Assembly (NCBI RefSeq): GCF_002158905.1
Contig: NZ_CP021431.1
Location: 1,426,001-1,490,000, forward strand
Origin: Yoonia vestfoldensis
GTDB taxonomy: Bacteria; Pseudomonadota; Alphaproteobacteria; Rhodobacterales; Rhodobacteraceae
Length of the DNA: 64,000 nucleotides
Direction: 5' to 3'
The notes beneath the pieces were generated by a model that saw only the letters and a program-made list of their open reading frames with translations, made no database searches and was not told the DNA's origin. Made by a program: the position numbers and the translations under genes. Below, piece by piece: positions 6,908 to 15,740 of the stretch. Position 1 is the first letter of the stretch, and every line of letters starts with the position of its first letter.

Positions 6908-9163
6908 ATGGCCGAGGCCAAGAGTTCAAAATTTGCCGATGACACCGGACCGCTGGTCGCCGAGGGCGCCGATGAGGAAGTCATTGAATATAACCGCCGC
7001 CTTTACGGTGGCTGGTTTCACTGGGCCATGGCCGCAGCGCTGGCGATCTATGCGTTTTTCCATATCGCCGCGCTGAACGGCTTGTCGATCCGCGACATGA
7101 CGGGCGGGGCGGTCAATTTGCCCTTCCTGCCACGGCTGCCGATGGAATCATGGACCTATCGCACCGTCCACATCGCCGGGGCGACGGCGCTGGGGTTCTT
7201 GATGTTTTCGGGCACCTCCTTCAGCGAGCGTACCGGCACCGGCCGTGACCGGCTGTTCAGCATCTTGGCCTATCTGCTGATGATCCCCGCGCTGTTTTCG
7301 CTGGGCGTAACCTTTTGGTTTCAAAGCCTGATCGCCGCGGGCACGTCCTGGAACGGGATGGACCCGACGATCCAGTTCAACGAACGCTGGCTGTTTGGGA
7401 TTCCGCTGATTGCGGCGACTTTTGGTGCGATTGCGCTGTCTTGGGTGCATCAGCGCCCGCGCGCGCGGGTCAACCCGGCCGATCTGGTGCTGGTTGTCGC
7501 GGCTTTGGCCGTGGCCAGCTATTTCGTCGCTATCTACAACACCCCGATCCGCGCCACGACGGGGACGTCTTTTGCGCCTTTGGGCATTTCATTGGCTGGC
7601 ATTGCTGGCACGGCGTTGATCCTGGAATTGACCCGGCGGGTCACCGGATTGGCGCTGCCGATCATCGCGGGCGTGTTCCTGGTCTATGTCTGGCTGGGCC
7701 ATCTGGCCCCCGGCGTGCTGAATTCGCCGCAAATCGCGCTGCAACGGTTTTTCAGCCAAGTTTACACCGATGTCGGCATCCTGGGGCAGACGACGGCTGT
7801 ATCCTCGACCTATATCATCCTGTTCATCATTTTCGCAGCCTTCCTGCAGGCCTCTAAAGTTGGTGAATATTTCATTAACTTCGCCTTTGCCCTGACCGGC
7901 CGTCAGCGCGGCGGCCCGGCCAAAGTGGCGATTTTCGCCTCGGGGCTGATGGGCATGATCAACGGCACGTCGGCGGGCAATGTGGTGGCCACCGGCAGTC
8001 TGACGATCCCGCTGATGCATAAGGTCGGCTATGACAAAAAGACCTCTGGCGCGATCGAGGCTGCGGCCTCTACGGGCGGGCAGATCATGCCGCCGATCAT
8101 GGGGGCAGGGGCCTTTATCATGGCCGAGATCACCGGCATCCCCTATCAGGAAATCGCCATTGCGGCGATCATCCCGTCGATCCTGTATTTCGCATCGGTT
8201 TATTTCATGGTCGATCTGTCGGCTGCGCGGATCGGCATGATGGGCATGCGCCCCGAGGAATTGCCCAAGCTTAAGGCGATGATGAAACAGGTGTTCTTGT
8301 TCCTGCCGATCATCATCCTGATCGCGGCGCTTTTCGCGGGCTATTCGGTGATCCGGGCGGGCACTTATGCCACCGCGGCGGCGGCGGCGGTCAGTTGGTT
8401 AACGCCTTACCGGATGGGGCCAAGGTCGATTGCCTATGCGTTCCAGATCGCGGGCAGCATGTCGATCCAGATCATCGCGGTCTGCGCTTGCGCCGGGATC
8501 ATCGTGGGGGTGATTTCGCTGACGGGCGTCGGCGCGCGATTCTCGAACCTGTTGCTGGGCCTGGCTGGGGTCAGCCAATTGCTGGCGATGTTCTTTGCCA
8601 TGGTGATCGCCATCCTTTTGGGGATGGGGATGCCGACCACGGCCGCCTATGCGGTGGCGGCATCGGTGGTGGCACCGGGGTTGATCCGGCTGGGGATCGA
8701 CCCGTTGACGGCGCATTTCTTTGTGTTCTACTTTGCCGTCGTCTCGGCCATCACACCGCCTGTCGCGCTGGCCAGCTATGCCGCGGCCGGGATTTCCGGG
8801 GCGGATCCGATGGCCACATCCTTTGCCTCGTTCAAGATCGGGTTGGCCGCGTTCATCGTGCCGTTCATGTTCTTTTACAACAGCGCCTTGTTGATGGATG
8901 CACCCTGGCTGGAAATCGTGCAGGCGCTGACGACGGCGCTGATTGGCGTGTTCTTTCTGGCAGCCTCGGTGCAGGCTTGGCTTTGGGGCAAACCGGCGGG
9001 GTCGCTGACGCGGGCGGGCCTGTTGGTCGCATCCTTGTTCATGATCTCGGGCGGGTTGATGACCGATCTGCTGGGTCTGGGCATCGCCATCGGTCTGATC
9101 TTGATCAACCGCACCATCGGCCCCGACGGCAAGACACCGCTGGTCCAGGGCAGGGCGGATTAA
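6908..9163 (+). CDS. TRAP transporter fused permease subunit (TAXI type)
   Basis: A 751-residue inner-membrane protein in which the small (4-TM, DctQ-like) and large (12-TM, DctM-like) TRAP subunits are fused, the normal arrangement with TAXI binding proteins. Conserved large-subunit segments are visible: GLMGMINGTSAGNVVATGSLTIPLM, GGQIMPPIMGAGAFIMAE and GMGMPTTAAYAVAASVVAPG. It drives sodium- or proton-coupled uptake of the ligand delivered by the TAXI proteins. The ATG at 6908 (protein start MAEAKSS) was chosen because it follows GAGGGA. An upstream in-frame ATG at 6830 lies inside the terminator. The cytoplasmic N-terminus is acidic. Confidence 0.93.
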   Translation: MAEAKSSKFADDTGPLVAEGADEEVIEYNRRLYGGWFHWAMAAALAIYAFFHIAALNGLSIRDMTGGAVNLPFLPRLPMESWTYRTVHIAGATALGFLMFSGTSFSERTGTGRDRLFSILAYLLMIPALFSLGVTFWFQSLIAAGTSWNGMDPTIQFNERWLFGIPLIAATFGAIALSWVHQRPRARVNPADLVLVVAALAVASYFVAIYNTPIRATTGTSFAPLGISLAGIAGTALILELTRRVTGLALPIIAGVFLVYVWLGHLAPGVLNSPQIALQRFFSQVYTDVGILGQTTAVSSTYIILFIIFAAFLQASKVGEYFINFAFALTGRQRGGPAKVAIFASGLMGMINGTSAGNVVATGSLTIPLMHKVGYDKKTSGAIEAAASTGGQIMPPIMGAGAFIMAEITGIPYQEIAIAAIIPSILYFASVYFMVDLSAARIGMMGMRPEELPKLKAMMKQVFLFLPIIILIAALFAGYSVIRAGTYATAAAAAVSWLTPYRMGPRSIAYAFQIAGSMSIQIIAVCACAGIIVGVISLTGVGARFSNLLLGLAGVSQLLAMFFAMVIAILLGMGMPTTAAYAVAASVVAPGLIRLGIDPLTAHFFVFYFAVVSAITPPVALASYAAAGISGADPMATSFASFKIGLAAFIVPFMFFYNSALLMDAPWLEIVQALTTALIGVFFLAASVQAWLWGKPAGSLTRAGLLVASLFMISGGLMTDLLGLGIAIGLILINRTIGPDGKTPLVQGRAD

Positions 9164-9168
9164 CCATC

Positions 9169-9196
9169 AAAGGGCGCGGATTTCCGCGCCCTTTTG
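9169..9196 (+). terminator. Rho-independent terminator of the TRAP operon
   Basis: AAAGGGCGCGGA-TT-TCCGCGCCCTTT is a perfect 12-bp stem running into a short T-tract, five bases after the permease stop. Confidence 0.85.
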
Positions 9197-9210
9197 TCCA
9201 AGACAACAAA

Positions 9211-9233
9211 AAACCGCCCAGGGGGCGGTTTTT
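9211..9233 (-). terminator. Terminator of tRNA-Asn
   Basis: AAACCGCCC and GGGCGGTTT form a perfect stem, with a T-run on the minus strand, just downstream of the minus-strand tRNA-Asn. It can also act on the plus strand as a second stop for the TRAP operon. Confidence 0.75.
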
Positions 9234-9253
9234 GCGTCAAATATCAGGATATT

Positions 9254-9328
9254 TGGCTCCGACGGTAGGGATCGAACCTACGACCAATTGATTAACAGTC
9301 AACTGCTCTACCGCTGAGCTACGTCGGA
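9254..9328 (-). tRNA. tRNA-Asn (GUU)
   Basis: A 75-nt cloverleaf with encoded CCA. The acceptor stem pairs TCCGACG with CGTCGGA, the anticodon loop is CTGTTAA with anticodon GTT, and the T-loop is TTCGATC. The discriminator base is G. Confidence 0.97.
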
Positions 9329-9386
9329 ACATGGGCTGCGTATAGCAATGTGATTCCGCCCCGTCCAGAGCGATTTGGCCGGTTTT

Positions 9387-10328
9387 TCAAATTCCTGTCA
9401 CAGGCGGCAAACCGGCCTTGGCGCGTTGGAAAACGGCGCTTTCATCGGGGGCCGGATCAGCGGTCACGCGGCCTTTGCCATGCAGGTCGATCAGATGCGC
9501 CAGCACGTTGCGTTCTGCCGCCTTTAACAGAATCGGTGACAGGTCAGCATAGACACGCGCGGTGATATCGCGCGGCGTGGCGGGACCGGTTGCAAGCGCG
9601 TCGATGATCTGCGCCTCGCGCTGCAAGCGATGGGCGATCAACCCGGCGAGCCGGCCTTGCGGATCAGCCACCGGCGCGCCATGTCCGGGATAGAAACAGC
9701 GCGCCGGATGGTCCTGCAACCGGGCGCAAGAGGCCATGAAATCGGTCAGATCCCCATCGGGCGGCGACACGAGCGAGCTGGCCCAACCCATGACATGATC
9801 GCCCGAAAACAGCGCGTCATCCCAGGCAAAACACAGGTGATTGCCGATATGGCCGGGGCTGTGGATCGCGGTGATCCTGCCCCAAGCGCCGTGCAGGACC
9901 GCGCCATCGCCCAGCAATCTGTCCGGTGCAAAGGTGCTGTCGATCCCTTCGCCGCCCCCCGCCAGCCCGCGCGCGGCAAGTGCGGCCATCACCGCACTGC
10001 GCCCCGCTGTCGGCCCGCCAAAGGCGCAGACGTTAGCGCCGGTCGCTGCGGCCAGCGCCGGGGCCAGCGCGCTATGGTCCAGATGGCTGTGTGTGACAAG
10101 GATATGATCCACCGGCCGATCCCCGATTGCCGCCAACAGCGCCTCCAGATGCGCGGGGATCGCGGGGCCGGGGTCGATCAGCACGATCCGGTCGCGGCCC
10201 AGCAGATAGCTATTGGTGCCCGGCCCGGTCATCGCCGAAGGATTGGGCGCCAGCACCAGCGCCAGATCATCGCGCAGCATCAGGCACTGGCCGGGGCGGG
10301 GCGGAAATTCTGCGGCGGCGGTTGTCAT
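9387..10328 (-). CDS. MBL-fold metallohydrolase (LACTB2-like)
   Basis: A 313-residue cytosolic hydrolase. The metal-binding motif THSHLDH is at residues 79-85, followed by the downstream ligands in HSPGHIGNH, SGDHVMG and YPGHGAPV. A small C-terminal winged-helix-like region (DITARVYADLSPILLKAAERNVLAHLIDL) is typical of the LACTB2/glyoxalase-II-like branch, members of which act as endoribonucleases or thioesterases. The actual substrate is unknown. The ATG at 10328 follows GGAAAG. It stands 41 bp from the divergent histidine kinase gene, so the two may share a control region. The next downstream feature is tRNA-Asn. Confidence 0.85.
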   Translation of the reverse strand: MTTAAAEFPPRPGQCLMLRDDLALVLAPNPSAMTGPGTNSYLLGRDRIVLIDPGPAIPAHLEALLAAIGDRPVDHILVTHSHLDHSALAPALAAATGANVCAFGGPTAGRSAVMAALAARGLAGGGEGIDSTFAPDRLLGDGAVLHGAWGRITAIHSPGHIGNHLCFAWDDALFSGDHVMGWASSLVSPPDGDLTDFMASCARLQDHPARCFYPGHGAPVADPQGRLAGLIAHRLQREAQIIDALATGPATPRDITARVYADLSPILLKAAERNVLAHLIDLHGKGRVTADPAPDESAVFQRAKAGLPPVTGI

Positions 10329-10369
10329 CGGCACTTTCCGGCGGGGGCAATGCAAGCTAGCCTTGGCGC

Positions 10370-11689
10370 ATGACATTTCGCTGGATCAAGAACGCAATGC
10401 CGCGCGGGATTTACGCCCGTGCCGCGCTGATCCTTGTGTTTCCTGTCGTGTTTTTGCAATTGCTTGTGTCCGTGGTGTTCATTCAGCGCCATTTTGACGG
10501 TGTCACGCGGCTGATGACAAGTGCGGTCAATATCGACCTGCAATTTCTGATCGATACCGCCAACGAGGCCGATACCGCAGCCCAGGCCCGCGCAGCGCTG
10601 GCGCCTTTGGGGCAGGCGTTGCAGATCAGCACAGCCTTGCCCGCGCCCGCGCCGCCGGCCACCGATATCAACCCATTCGTTGATCTGACGGGGGCCACGG
10701 TGATCGACACATTGCGGAGCGGGATCGCGGACTTGCAGGTTGTGTCTTTGGAAGATCGCGGGCGCGTGGCGCTTTGGGTGACGACGCGCCACGGCTTGCT
10801 GGAAATGGATCTGTCGCGCAGGCGCATGTCGGCGTCCAATCCGCATCAATTGCTGGTCATCATGGTTGTGATGGGCGCGTTGATGACGGTTGTCGCCTAT
10901 ATCTTTCTGCGCAACCAGCTGCGCCCGATCAAGCGCATGGCGCAGGCCGCCGCCGATTACGGCAAAGGCCGGATCACGCCCTATACCCCCACCGGTGCGG
11001 TCGAGGTGCGCGCGGCGGGCATGGCTTTTCTGGATATGCGCAACCGGCTGGAACGCCAGACCCAAAGCCGCACCATGATGCTGTCGGGCGTCAGCCATGA
11101 CCTGCGCACACCGTTGACCCGGCTGCGGCTGGGCCTGTCGATGCTGGATGATGCCGAGGCCGCCGATCTGTTGCGCGATGTCGATGATATGCAAAAGCTG
11201 CTGGATGCCTTTCTGGATTTCGCGCGCAATGATGCGGCGGATAATCTTGAACAGGTGGTGCCGGCCGCGATCCTGCGCGATGTGCTGCATGATGCGGCGC
11301 GGATCGGCCAGAATGTCGGGCTGGCCGGGATCGAGGGTCCGGAACGCGCGATCAACCTGCGCCCGCTGGCGATCCGGCGCGCGCTGGATAATCTGGTGGG
11401 CAATGCCTTGCGCTATGGGACGCAGGCGCTGGTCGGGGTCAGCGTGACCGAACGCGCCGTGCGGTTCTGGGTCGAGGATGACGGGCCGGGCATTCCGCCT
11501 GAACTGCATGAAGATGCGATCAATCCTTTCGTGCGGCTTGATCCCGCGCGCAATCAGGACAAGGGCAGCGGCGTCGGGCTGGGCCTTGCCATCGTCTCCG
11601 ATGTCGCCCGCAGCCATGGCGGTGCCTTGCGTTTGGGCAAAAGTTCAACGCTTGGCGGGTTGAAGGCCGAGCTGATCATCAGTCGTTAG
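10370..11689 (+). CDS. EnvZ-like sensor histidine kinase, no adjacent response regulator
   Basis: A 439-residue membrane kinase. TM1 is near residues 18-38, a short periplasmic region follows, and TM2 is near 160-182 with a HAMP segment (RPIKRMAQAAADYGKGR). The H-box is GVSHDLRTPLTRLRLGLSML, with the phosphoacceptor H243. The N-box is NLVGNALRYG, G1 is DDGPGIP and G2 is GSGVGLGLAIV. The layout fits the EnvZ group that senses envelope state and phosphorylates an OmpR-type regulator. No regulator gene is next to it; the nearest OmpR-family gene in the window is ctrA, which belongs to another pathway. The cognate partner must lie elsewhere. Confidence 0.9.
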   Translation: MTFRWIKNAMPRGIYARAALILVFPVVFLQLLVSVVFIQRHFDGVTRLMTSAVNIDLQFLIDTANEADTAAQARAALAPLGQALQISTALPAPAPPATDINPFVDLTGATVIDTLRSGIADLQVVSLEDRGRVALWVTTRHGLLEMDLSRRRMSASNPHQLLVIMVVMGALMTVVAYIFLRNQLRPIKRMAQAAADYGKGRITPYTPTGAVEVRAAGMAFLDMRNRLERQTQSRTMMLSGVSHDLRTPLTRLRLGLSMLDDAEAADLLRDVDDMQKLLDAFLDFARNDAADNLEQVVPAAILRDVLHDAARIGQNVGLAGIEGPERAINLRPLAIRRALDNLVGNALRYGTQALVGVSVTERAVRFWVEDDGPGIPPELHEDAINPFVRLDPARNQDKGSGVGLGLAIVSDVARSHGGALRLGKSSTLGGLKAELIISR

Positions 11690-11785
11690 GATTTACTGCC
11701 TTAAAATTAGGCAAGTGCTTATATCCTTGGAGGTTCCGCAGGGTGAAATCCTTGCAGTCTGATCAGAACCTCGTAGGCTTTGCTG

Positions 11786-13210
11786 ATGGATCACAACCGC
11801 GAACATTTCGACGAAATGCTGGGGGCCACCGGCGCCCGCGCCCCCTATACCGGCTATGACGCCTGGTTCAGCGCCCAAGACCGGACCCGTTTGGCCAAAA
11901 AGGCCGCCGAGGCAGAGGCGTTTTTTCGTCGCACCGGCATTACCTTTAACGTCTACGGCCAATCCGATGCCGAGGAACGGCTGATCCCGTTCGATCTGGT
12001 GCCGCGCATCGTTTCCAGCAGCGAATGGGCGCGCCTGTCGCGCGGGATCGAACAGCGTGTGCGCGCGATCAATGCTTTTCTTTATGACATCTATAACCGG
12101 CAGGAAATTCTGAAAGCCGGGATCGTGCCGATTGACTTGATCGCCAAGAACGCGGCCTTTCTGCCGCAGATGATGGATTTCAACCCGCCGGGCGGCGTTT
12201 ACACCCATATCGTCGGCACCGATATCGTGCGCACCGGCGAGAATGATTTCTATGTGCTCGAGGATAACGCCCGCACGCCATCTGGTGTCAGCTATATGCT
12301 GGAAAACCGTGAAACCATGTTGCAGATGTTCCCCGAGCTGTTCAGCAAGATCAAGGTCAAGCCGGTCAGCGATTACCCCAAATCTTTGCGCCGCTCGCTG
12401 GAAGCCTCGGCACCATCCACCTGCGACGGGCGGCCTTGCGTGGCGGTGCTGACGCCCGGCATCCATAATTCGGCCTATTTCGAACATAGCTTTCTGGCCG
12501 ACCAGATGGGTGTGGAATTGGTCGAAGGGCATGATCTGCGCGTCATCGACGGCCATATCGCGATGCGCACAACGCGCGGCTATCGGCGGATTGATGTGCT
12601 TTATCGCCGGGTTGATGATGATTTTCTGGACCCGATGAGTTTTAACCCCGGATCCATGCTGGGCGTGCCGGGGATCATGGATGTCTATCGCGCGGGCAAT
12701 ATCACCATCGCCAATGCGCCGGGCACAGGGGTCGCTGATGACAAGGCGATTTACAGCTATATGCCCGATATCGTTGAATTCTATACCGGCGAACGGGCGA
12801 TCCTGAAAAACGTGGAAACGCATCGCTGTTCCGAACCTGATGCGCTGAAATATGTGCTGGAAAACCTGGCCAGCCTTGTCGTGAAAGAGGTGCATGGATC
12901 GGGTGGTTACGGCATGTTGGTCGGTCCCGCCGCCAGCAAAAAGGAAATCGCCACCTTTGCCGCCAAGCTGAAAGCCAACCCCGGCAATTACATCGCCCAG
13001 CCCACGCTGTCGCTGTCCACCGTGCCGATCTTTACCAAGAAAGGCCTTGCCCCGCGCCATGTGGATCTGCGGCCCTTTGCGCTGGTGTCACCCGCAGGGG
13101 TGAATATCACGCCCGGCGGGTTGACGCGGGTCGCGCTGAAAGCGGGATCGCTGGTGGTGAATTCCAGCCAGGGCGGCGGCACCAAAGATACCTGGATATT
13201 GGAAGACTGA
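11786..13210 (+). CDS. Circularly permuted type-2 ATP-grasp protein of the Anbu operon
   Basis: A 474-residue protein of the DUF404/DUF407 type, a circularly permuted ATP-grasp ligase. Typical stretches are FNVYGQSDAEERLIPFDLVP, VLEDNARTPSGVSYMLENRE, HGSGGYGMLVGPAASKKEI and the C-terminal VVNSSQGGGTKDTWILED. It is the first gene of a tight four-gene operon with an alpha-E protein, a transglutaminase-like protein and the Anbu protease homologue. Comparative work (Iyer and colleagues) proposed that such ATP-grasps ligate amino acids or peptides. A TTG two codons upstream is possible, but the ATG is preferred. An inverted repeat (TGCCTTA...TTAGGCA, 11697-11713) lies upstream. Confidence 0.9.
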   Translation: MDHNREHFDEMLGATGARAPYTGYDAWFSAQDRTRLAKKAAEAEAFFRRTGITFNVYGQSDAEERLIPFDLVPRIVSSSEWARLSRGIEQRVRAINAFLYDIYNRQEILKAGIVPIDLIAKNAAFLPQMMDFNPPGGVYTHIVGTDIVRTGENDFYVLEDNARTPSGVSYMLENRETMLQMFPELFSKIKVKPVSDYPKSLRRSLEASAPSTCDGRPCVAVLTPGIHNSAYFEHSFLADQMGVELVEGHDLRVIDGHIAMRTTRGYRRIDVLYRRVDDDFLDPMSFNPGSMLGVPGIMDVYRAGNITIANAPGTGVADDKAIYSYMPDIVEFYTGERAILKNVETHRCSEPDALKYVLENLASLVVKEVHGSGGYGMLVGPAASKKEIATFAAKLKANPGNYIAQPTLSLSTVPIFTKKGLAPRHVDLRPFALVSPAGVNITPGGLTRVALKAGSLVVNSSQGGGTKDTWILED

Positions 13211-13211
13211 C

Positions 13212-14153
13212 ATGTTGGGAAAAACGGCAGGCGGTCTTTACTGGATGTTCCGGTTTCTGGAACGCGCTGAAAATACCGCGCGATTGATCGAGGCGGGGTT
13301 TCGCATCGCGCTGACCCGGTCGAATGATGCGGATTCGGAATGGAAATCGGTGATCATCACCTCTGCCGCGCAACAGGCCTTCGAGGCGCGGCATGACAAA
13401 TATTCCAGCGGCAATGTCGTCAATTTCCTGCTGCGCGATCCTGATAACCCCAGTTCGGTCCTGTCGGTCACCAAATCCGCGCGCGACAATGCGCGTCTGG
13501 TCCGCACCGCCCTGACGACCGAGGTCTGGGCGGCGGTGAACGAGACCTGGATGGTGCTGACGGATGCGCTGAAACGGCCGATCCCCGAAACCGAATTGCC
13601 CGCCGTATTGGCGACGATCCGGCAACAATCAGCCTTGGTGCGCGGGGCGCTGGTCGGCACGATGCTGCGCAATGATATTTTCGATTTCTGCCGTCTGGGC
13701 ACGTTTATCGAACGGATCGACAGTACGGCGCGGATCATTGATGTGAAATATTACGCGCTGCTGCCCGCGCCTTCCTTTGTCGGCAGCCGGATGGATAACG
13801 TGCAATGGGAAACAATCCTGCGGTCGGTTTCGGCGCATCGGTCGTTTCGTTGGGCGGTCGAGGATGATTTCACCGCCCCCGCCATTGCCGATTTCCTGAT
13901 CCTTGATGACCGGATGCCCAGATCGCTGAGCCATTGTGCCGCGCAGCTGGTCAATAATCTGGGCCATCTGGCCAAGGATTACGCCGAGGTCAAACCCTCG
14001 CATGATCTGGCCGACCGGATGAATGCGCGGCTGAAAGACCGCGATATCGGCTCGATCTTTGATGAAGGCTTGCATGAATTCACCGGATCCATCCTGCGCG
14101 AGAATGCGGCGATCGGCATGCAGATCGAAGCAGATTACAGGTTTAACCACTGA
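13212..14153 (+). CDS. Alpha-E domain protein (DUF403)
   Basis: A 313-residue, mostly helical protein. The N-terminal MLGKTAGGLYWMFRFLERAE is the family signature, and repeated ER-like motifs occur (TFIERIDSTARIID). Alpha-E proteins have no established catalytic activity. They occur almost always fused or adjacent to the permuted ATP-grasp and transglutaminase partners found here, and may be scaffolds or accessory subunits. The gene starts one base after the ATP-grasp stop and its TGA overlaps the next ATG (TGATG), so translation is coupled on both sides. Confidence 0.9.
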   Translation: MLGKTAGGLYWMFRFLERAENTARLIEAGFRIALTRSNDADSEWKSVIITSAAQQAFEARHDKYSSGNVVNFLLRDPDNPSSVLSVTKSARDNARLVRTALTTEVWAAVNETWMVLTDALKRPIPETELPAVLATIRQQSALVRGALVGTMLRNDIFDFCRLGTFIERIDSTARIIDVKYYALLPAPSFVGSRMDNVQWETILRSVSAHRSFRWAVEDDFTAPAIADFLILDDRMPRSLSHCAAQLVNNLGHLAKDYAEVKPSHDLADRMNARLKDRDIGSIFDEGLHEFTGSILRENAAIGMQIEADYRFNH

Positions 14154-14950
14154 TGCAACTGACGATCACCCATACCACCAGCTATGGCTATGACATGCCC
14201 GTGGATTTCGCGCTGCAACGGCTGCGGCTGCGGCCCTTGTCGAACCCGATGCAGAATGTCGAGGATTGGCATATCGACATCACCGGCGGGCGGATCGAGG
14301 CCAGCTATCTGGACCATTACGGCAATCACACCGATCTGGTCAGCGTCACACCCGGGGTTGCGGCGGTCGAGATTACCGCGCGCGGGCAGGTCACGACCCA
14401 TGACAAGGCGGGCGTGCTGGGCATGGTCTATGGCCGCGCGCCTTTGTGGCATTTTGCACAGGCAACACCGCTGACCGCTGCGGGCGCCGGGGTGCGCGAT
14501 TTCGCCCGCGTCTTGGGCAAGATGAAAGACCCGCTGACATCGTTGCATGATCTGTCCAATGCGATCCGCGATGCGCTGCCCTATCGCACCGGCGTGACCG
14601 GGGCGGATACGACTGCGGAACAGGCGGTCAAGATCGGCGCGGGCGTCTGTCAGGACCATGCGCAGATTTTCATCGCCGCCCTGCGGATGCGCGGCCTTGC
14701 TGCGCGCTATGTCAGCGGCTATCTGATGATCAACGACATCACCGATCAAGATGCCGCCCATGCCTGGGCCGAAGCCCATGTCGAAGGGTTGGGCTGGGTC
14801 GGGTTTGATATTTCCAATGGCGTCGCACCGGATGAAAAATACGTCCGCGTCGCCATTGGCCCCGATGCCAGCTGTGCCGCCCCGATCAAGGGGATGCGCA
14901 AAGGCCCTTCCAGCGAGACGCTGATTGTATCTTTACAAGTTCAACAGTAG
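14153..14950 (+). CDS. Transglutaminase-like cysteine peptidase/ligase of the Anbu operon
   Basis: A 265-residue transglutaminase-superfamily protein with the N-terminal bacterial extension (HTTSYGYDMPVDFALQRLRL). The catalytic triad is readable: C166 in GAGVCQDHAQIF, H203 in AAHAWAEAHV and D219 in VGFDISNG. In this genomic setting it is thought to cut or form amide bonds in the product of the ATP-grasp enzyme (inference from conserved context). It overlaps the upstream alpha-E gene by one base and lies 34 bp before the Anbu gene. Confidence 0.9.
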   Translation: MQLTITHTTSYGYDMPVDFALQRLRLRPLSNPMQNVEDWHIDITGGRIEASYLDHYGNHTDLVSVTPGVAAVEITARGQVTTHDKAGVLGMVYGRAPLWHFAQATPLTAAGAGVRDFARVLGKMKDPLTSLHDLSNAIRDALPYRTGVTGADTTAEQAVKIGAGVCQDHAQIFIAALRMRGLAARYVSGYLMINDITDQDAAHAWAEAHVEGLGWVGFDISNGVAPDEKYVRVAIGPDASCAAPIKGMRKGPSSETLIVSLQVQQ

Positions 14951-14984
14951 TTCTGTGATCATATCCCGCTAAGGACAGGCCTTG

Positions 14985-15713
14985 ATGACCTATTGCATCG
15001 GAATGCAGCTCGACCATGGGCTGGTGTTCATGTCCGACACCCGCACCAATGCGGGCGTCGACAATTTCTCGACCAGCAAGAAGATGTTCCATTGGCATGT
15101 GCCGGGCGAGCGGATGATCACCATCATGACCGCTGGCAATCTGGCCACGACCCAGGCCATGGTCAGCCTGCTGCGCGAACGCTCGATCACGACCGAGGAC
15201 CGCAACCCCAGCATCCTGCGCGAAGCCACCATGTTCCAGATCGCCCGGCTGGTCGGTGCCACCTTGAAAGAGGTGATCGCCGAAAGCAGCCTGAGCGGGC
15301 AATCGGCCGAACAATTCGCGGCCTCGGCCATTGTCGGCGGCCAGATCAAGGGCGGTCAGCCCACGATTTTCCTGATCTATCCGCAGGGCAATTTCATCGA
15401 GATCACCCCCGATACCCCGTTTTTCCAGATCGGAGAGACGAAATATGGCAAGCCGATCCTTGTGCGCGCCTATGACCCGATGATGAGCTTTGAAGAGGCG
15501 GTCAAACTCTTGCTGGTGTCTTTTGATTCCACCGTCAAATCGAACCTGTCGGTCGGACTGCCCTTTGATCTGCAAATCTATGACAAGGATAGTTTCGCCC
15601 AAGGCCGCACCCTGCGCATTGATGATGATGATCCGGTTTATCAAGCAATCTCAAGCGGTTGGGGCGATGCTTTGAAAGAGGCGTTTCAGCATCTGCCATC
15701 CTATAAGGTCTAA
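14985..15713 (+). CDS. Anbu: proteasome-type Ntn-hydrolase
   Basis: A 242-residue homologue of bacterial Anbu, related to HslV and the proteasome beta subunit. After removal of Met the chain begins TYCIGMQLDHGLV, so the nucleophile would be Thr1. Counting from it, Asp17 lies in MSDTRTN, and K31/K32 in SKKMF correspond to the proteasome Lys33. The ATG at 14985 is chosen because it places Thr directly after Met; a TTG one codon upstream would spoil this. RBS AAGGACAGG precedes it. It ends the operon; a hairpin repeat follows two bases after the stop. Anbu forms open-ring or helical assemblies in studied species, and its substrate is still unclear. Confidence 0.92.
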   Translation: MTYCIGMQLDHGLVFMSDTRTNAGVDNFSTSKKMFHWHVPGERMITIMTAGNLATTQAMVSLLRERSITTEDRNPSILREATMFQIARLVGATLKEVIAESSLSGQSAEQFAASAIVGGQIKGGQPTIFLIYPQGNFIEITPDTPFFQIGETKYGKPILVRAYDPMMSFEEAVKLLLVSFDSTVKSNLSVGLPFDLQIYDKDSFAQGRTLRIDDDDPVYQAISSGWGDALKEAFQHLPSYKV

Positions 15714-15714
15714 T

Positions 15715-15740
15715 GTAGGATGGGCTTCAGCCCAGCTTAC
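15715..15740. repeat. GTAGG-hairpin intergenic repeat, copy 1
   Basis: GGGC-TTCA-GCCC lies inside GTAGGAT...AGCTTAC. A second copy is at 40123-40148 (GTAGGGTGGAC-TGAC-GTCCACC-TTAC). Both sit between convergent genes. Here the element contributes the stop codon of the minus-strand flavoenzyme. It may act as a bidirectional terminator. Confidence 0.6.

Noticed and set aside
10325..11617. 430-codon minus-strand frame opposite the EnvZ-like kinase
   Set aside because: All kinase motifs lie on the plus strand. The antisense product is His/Arg/Gln-rich and has no motif.
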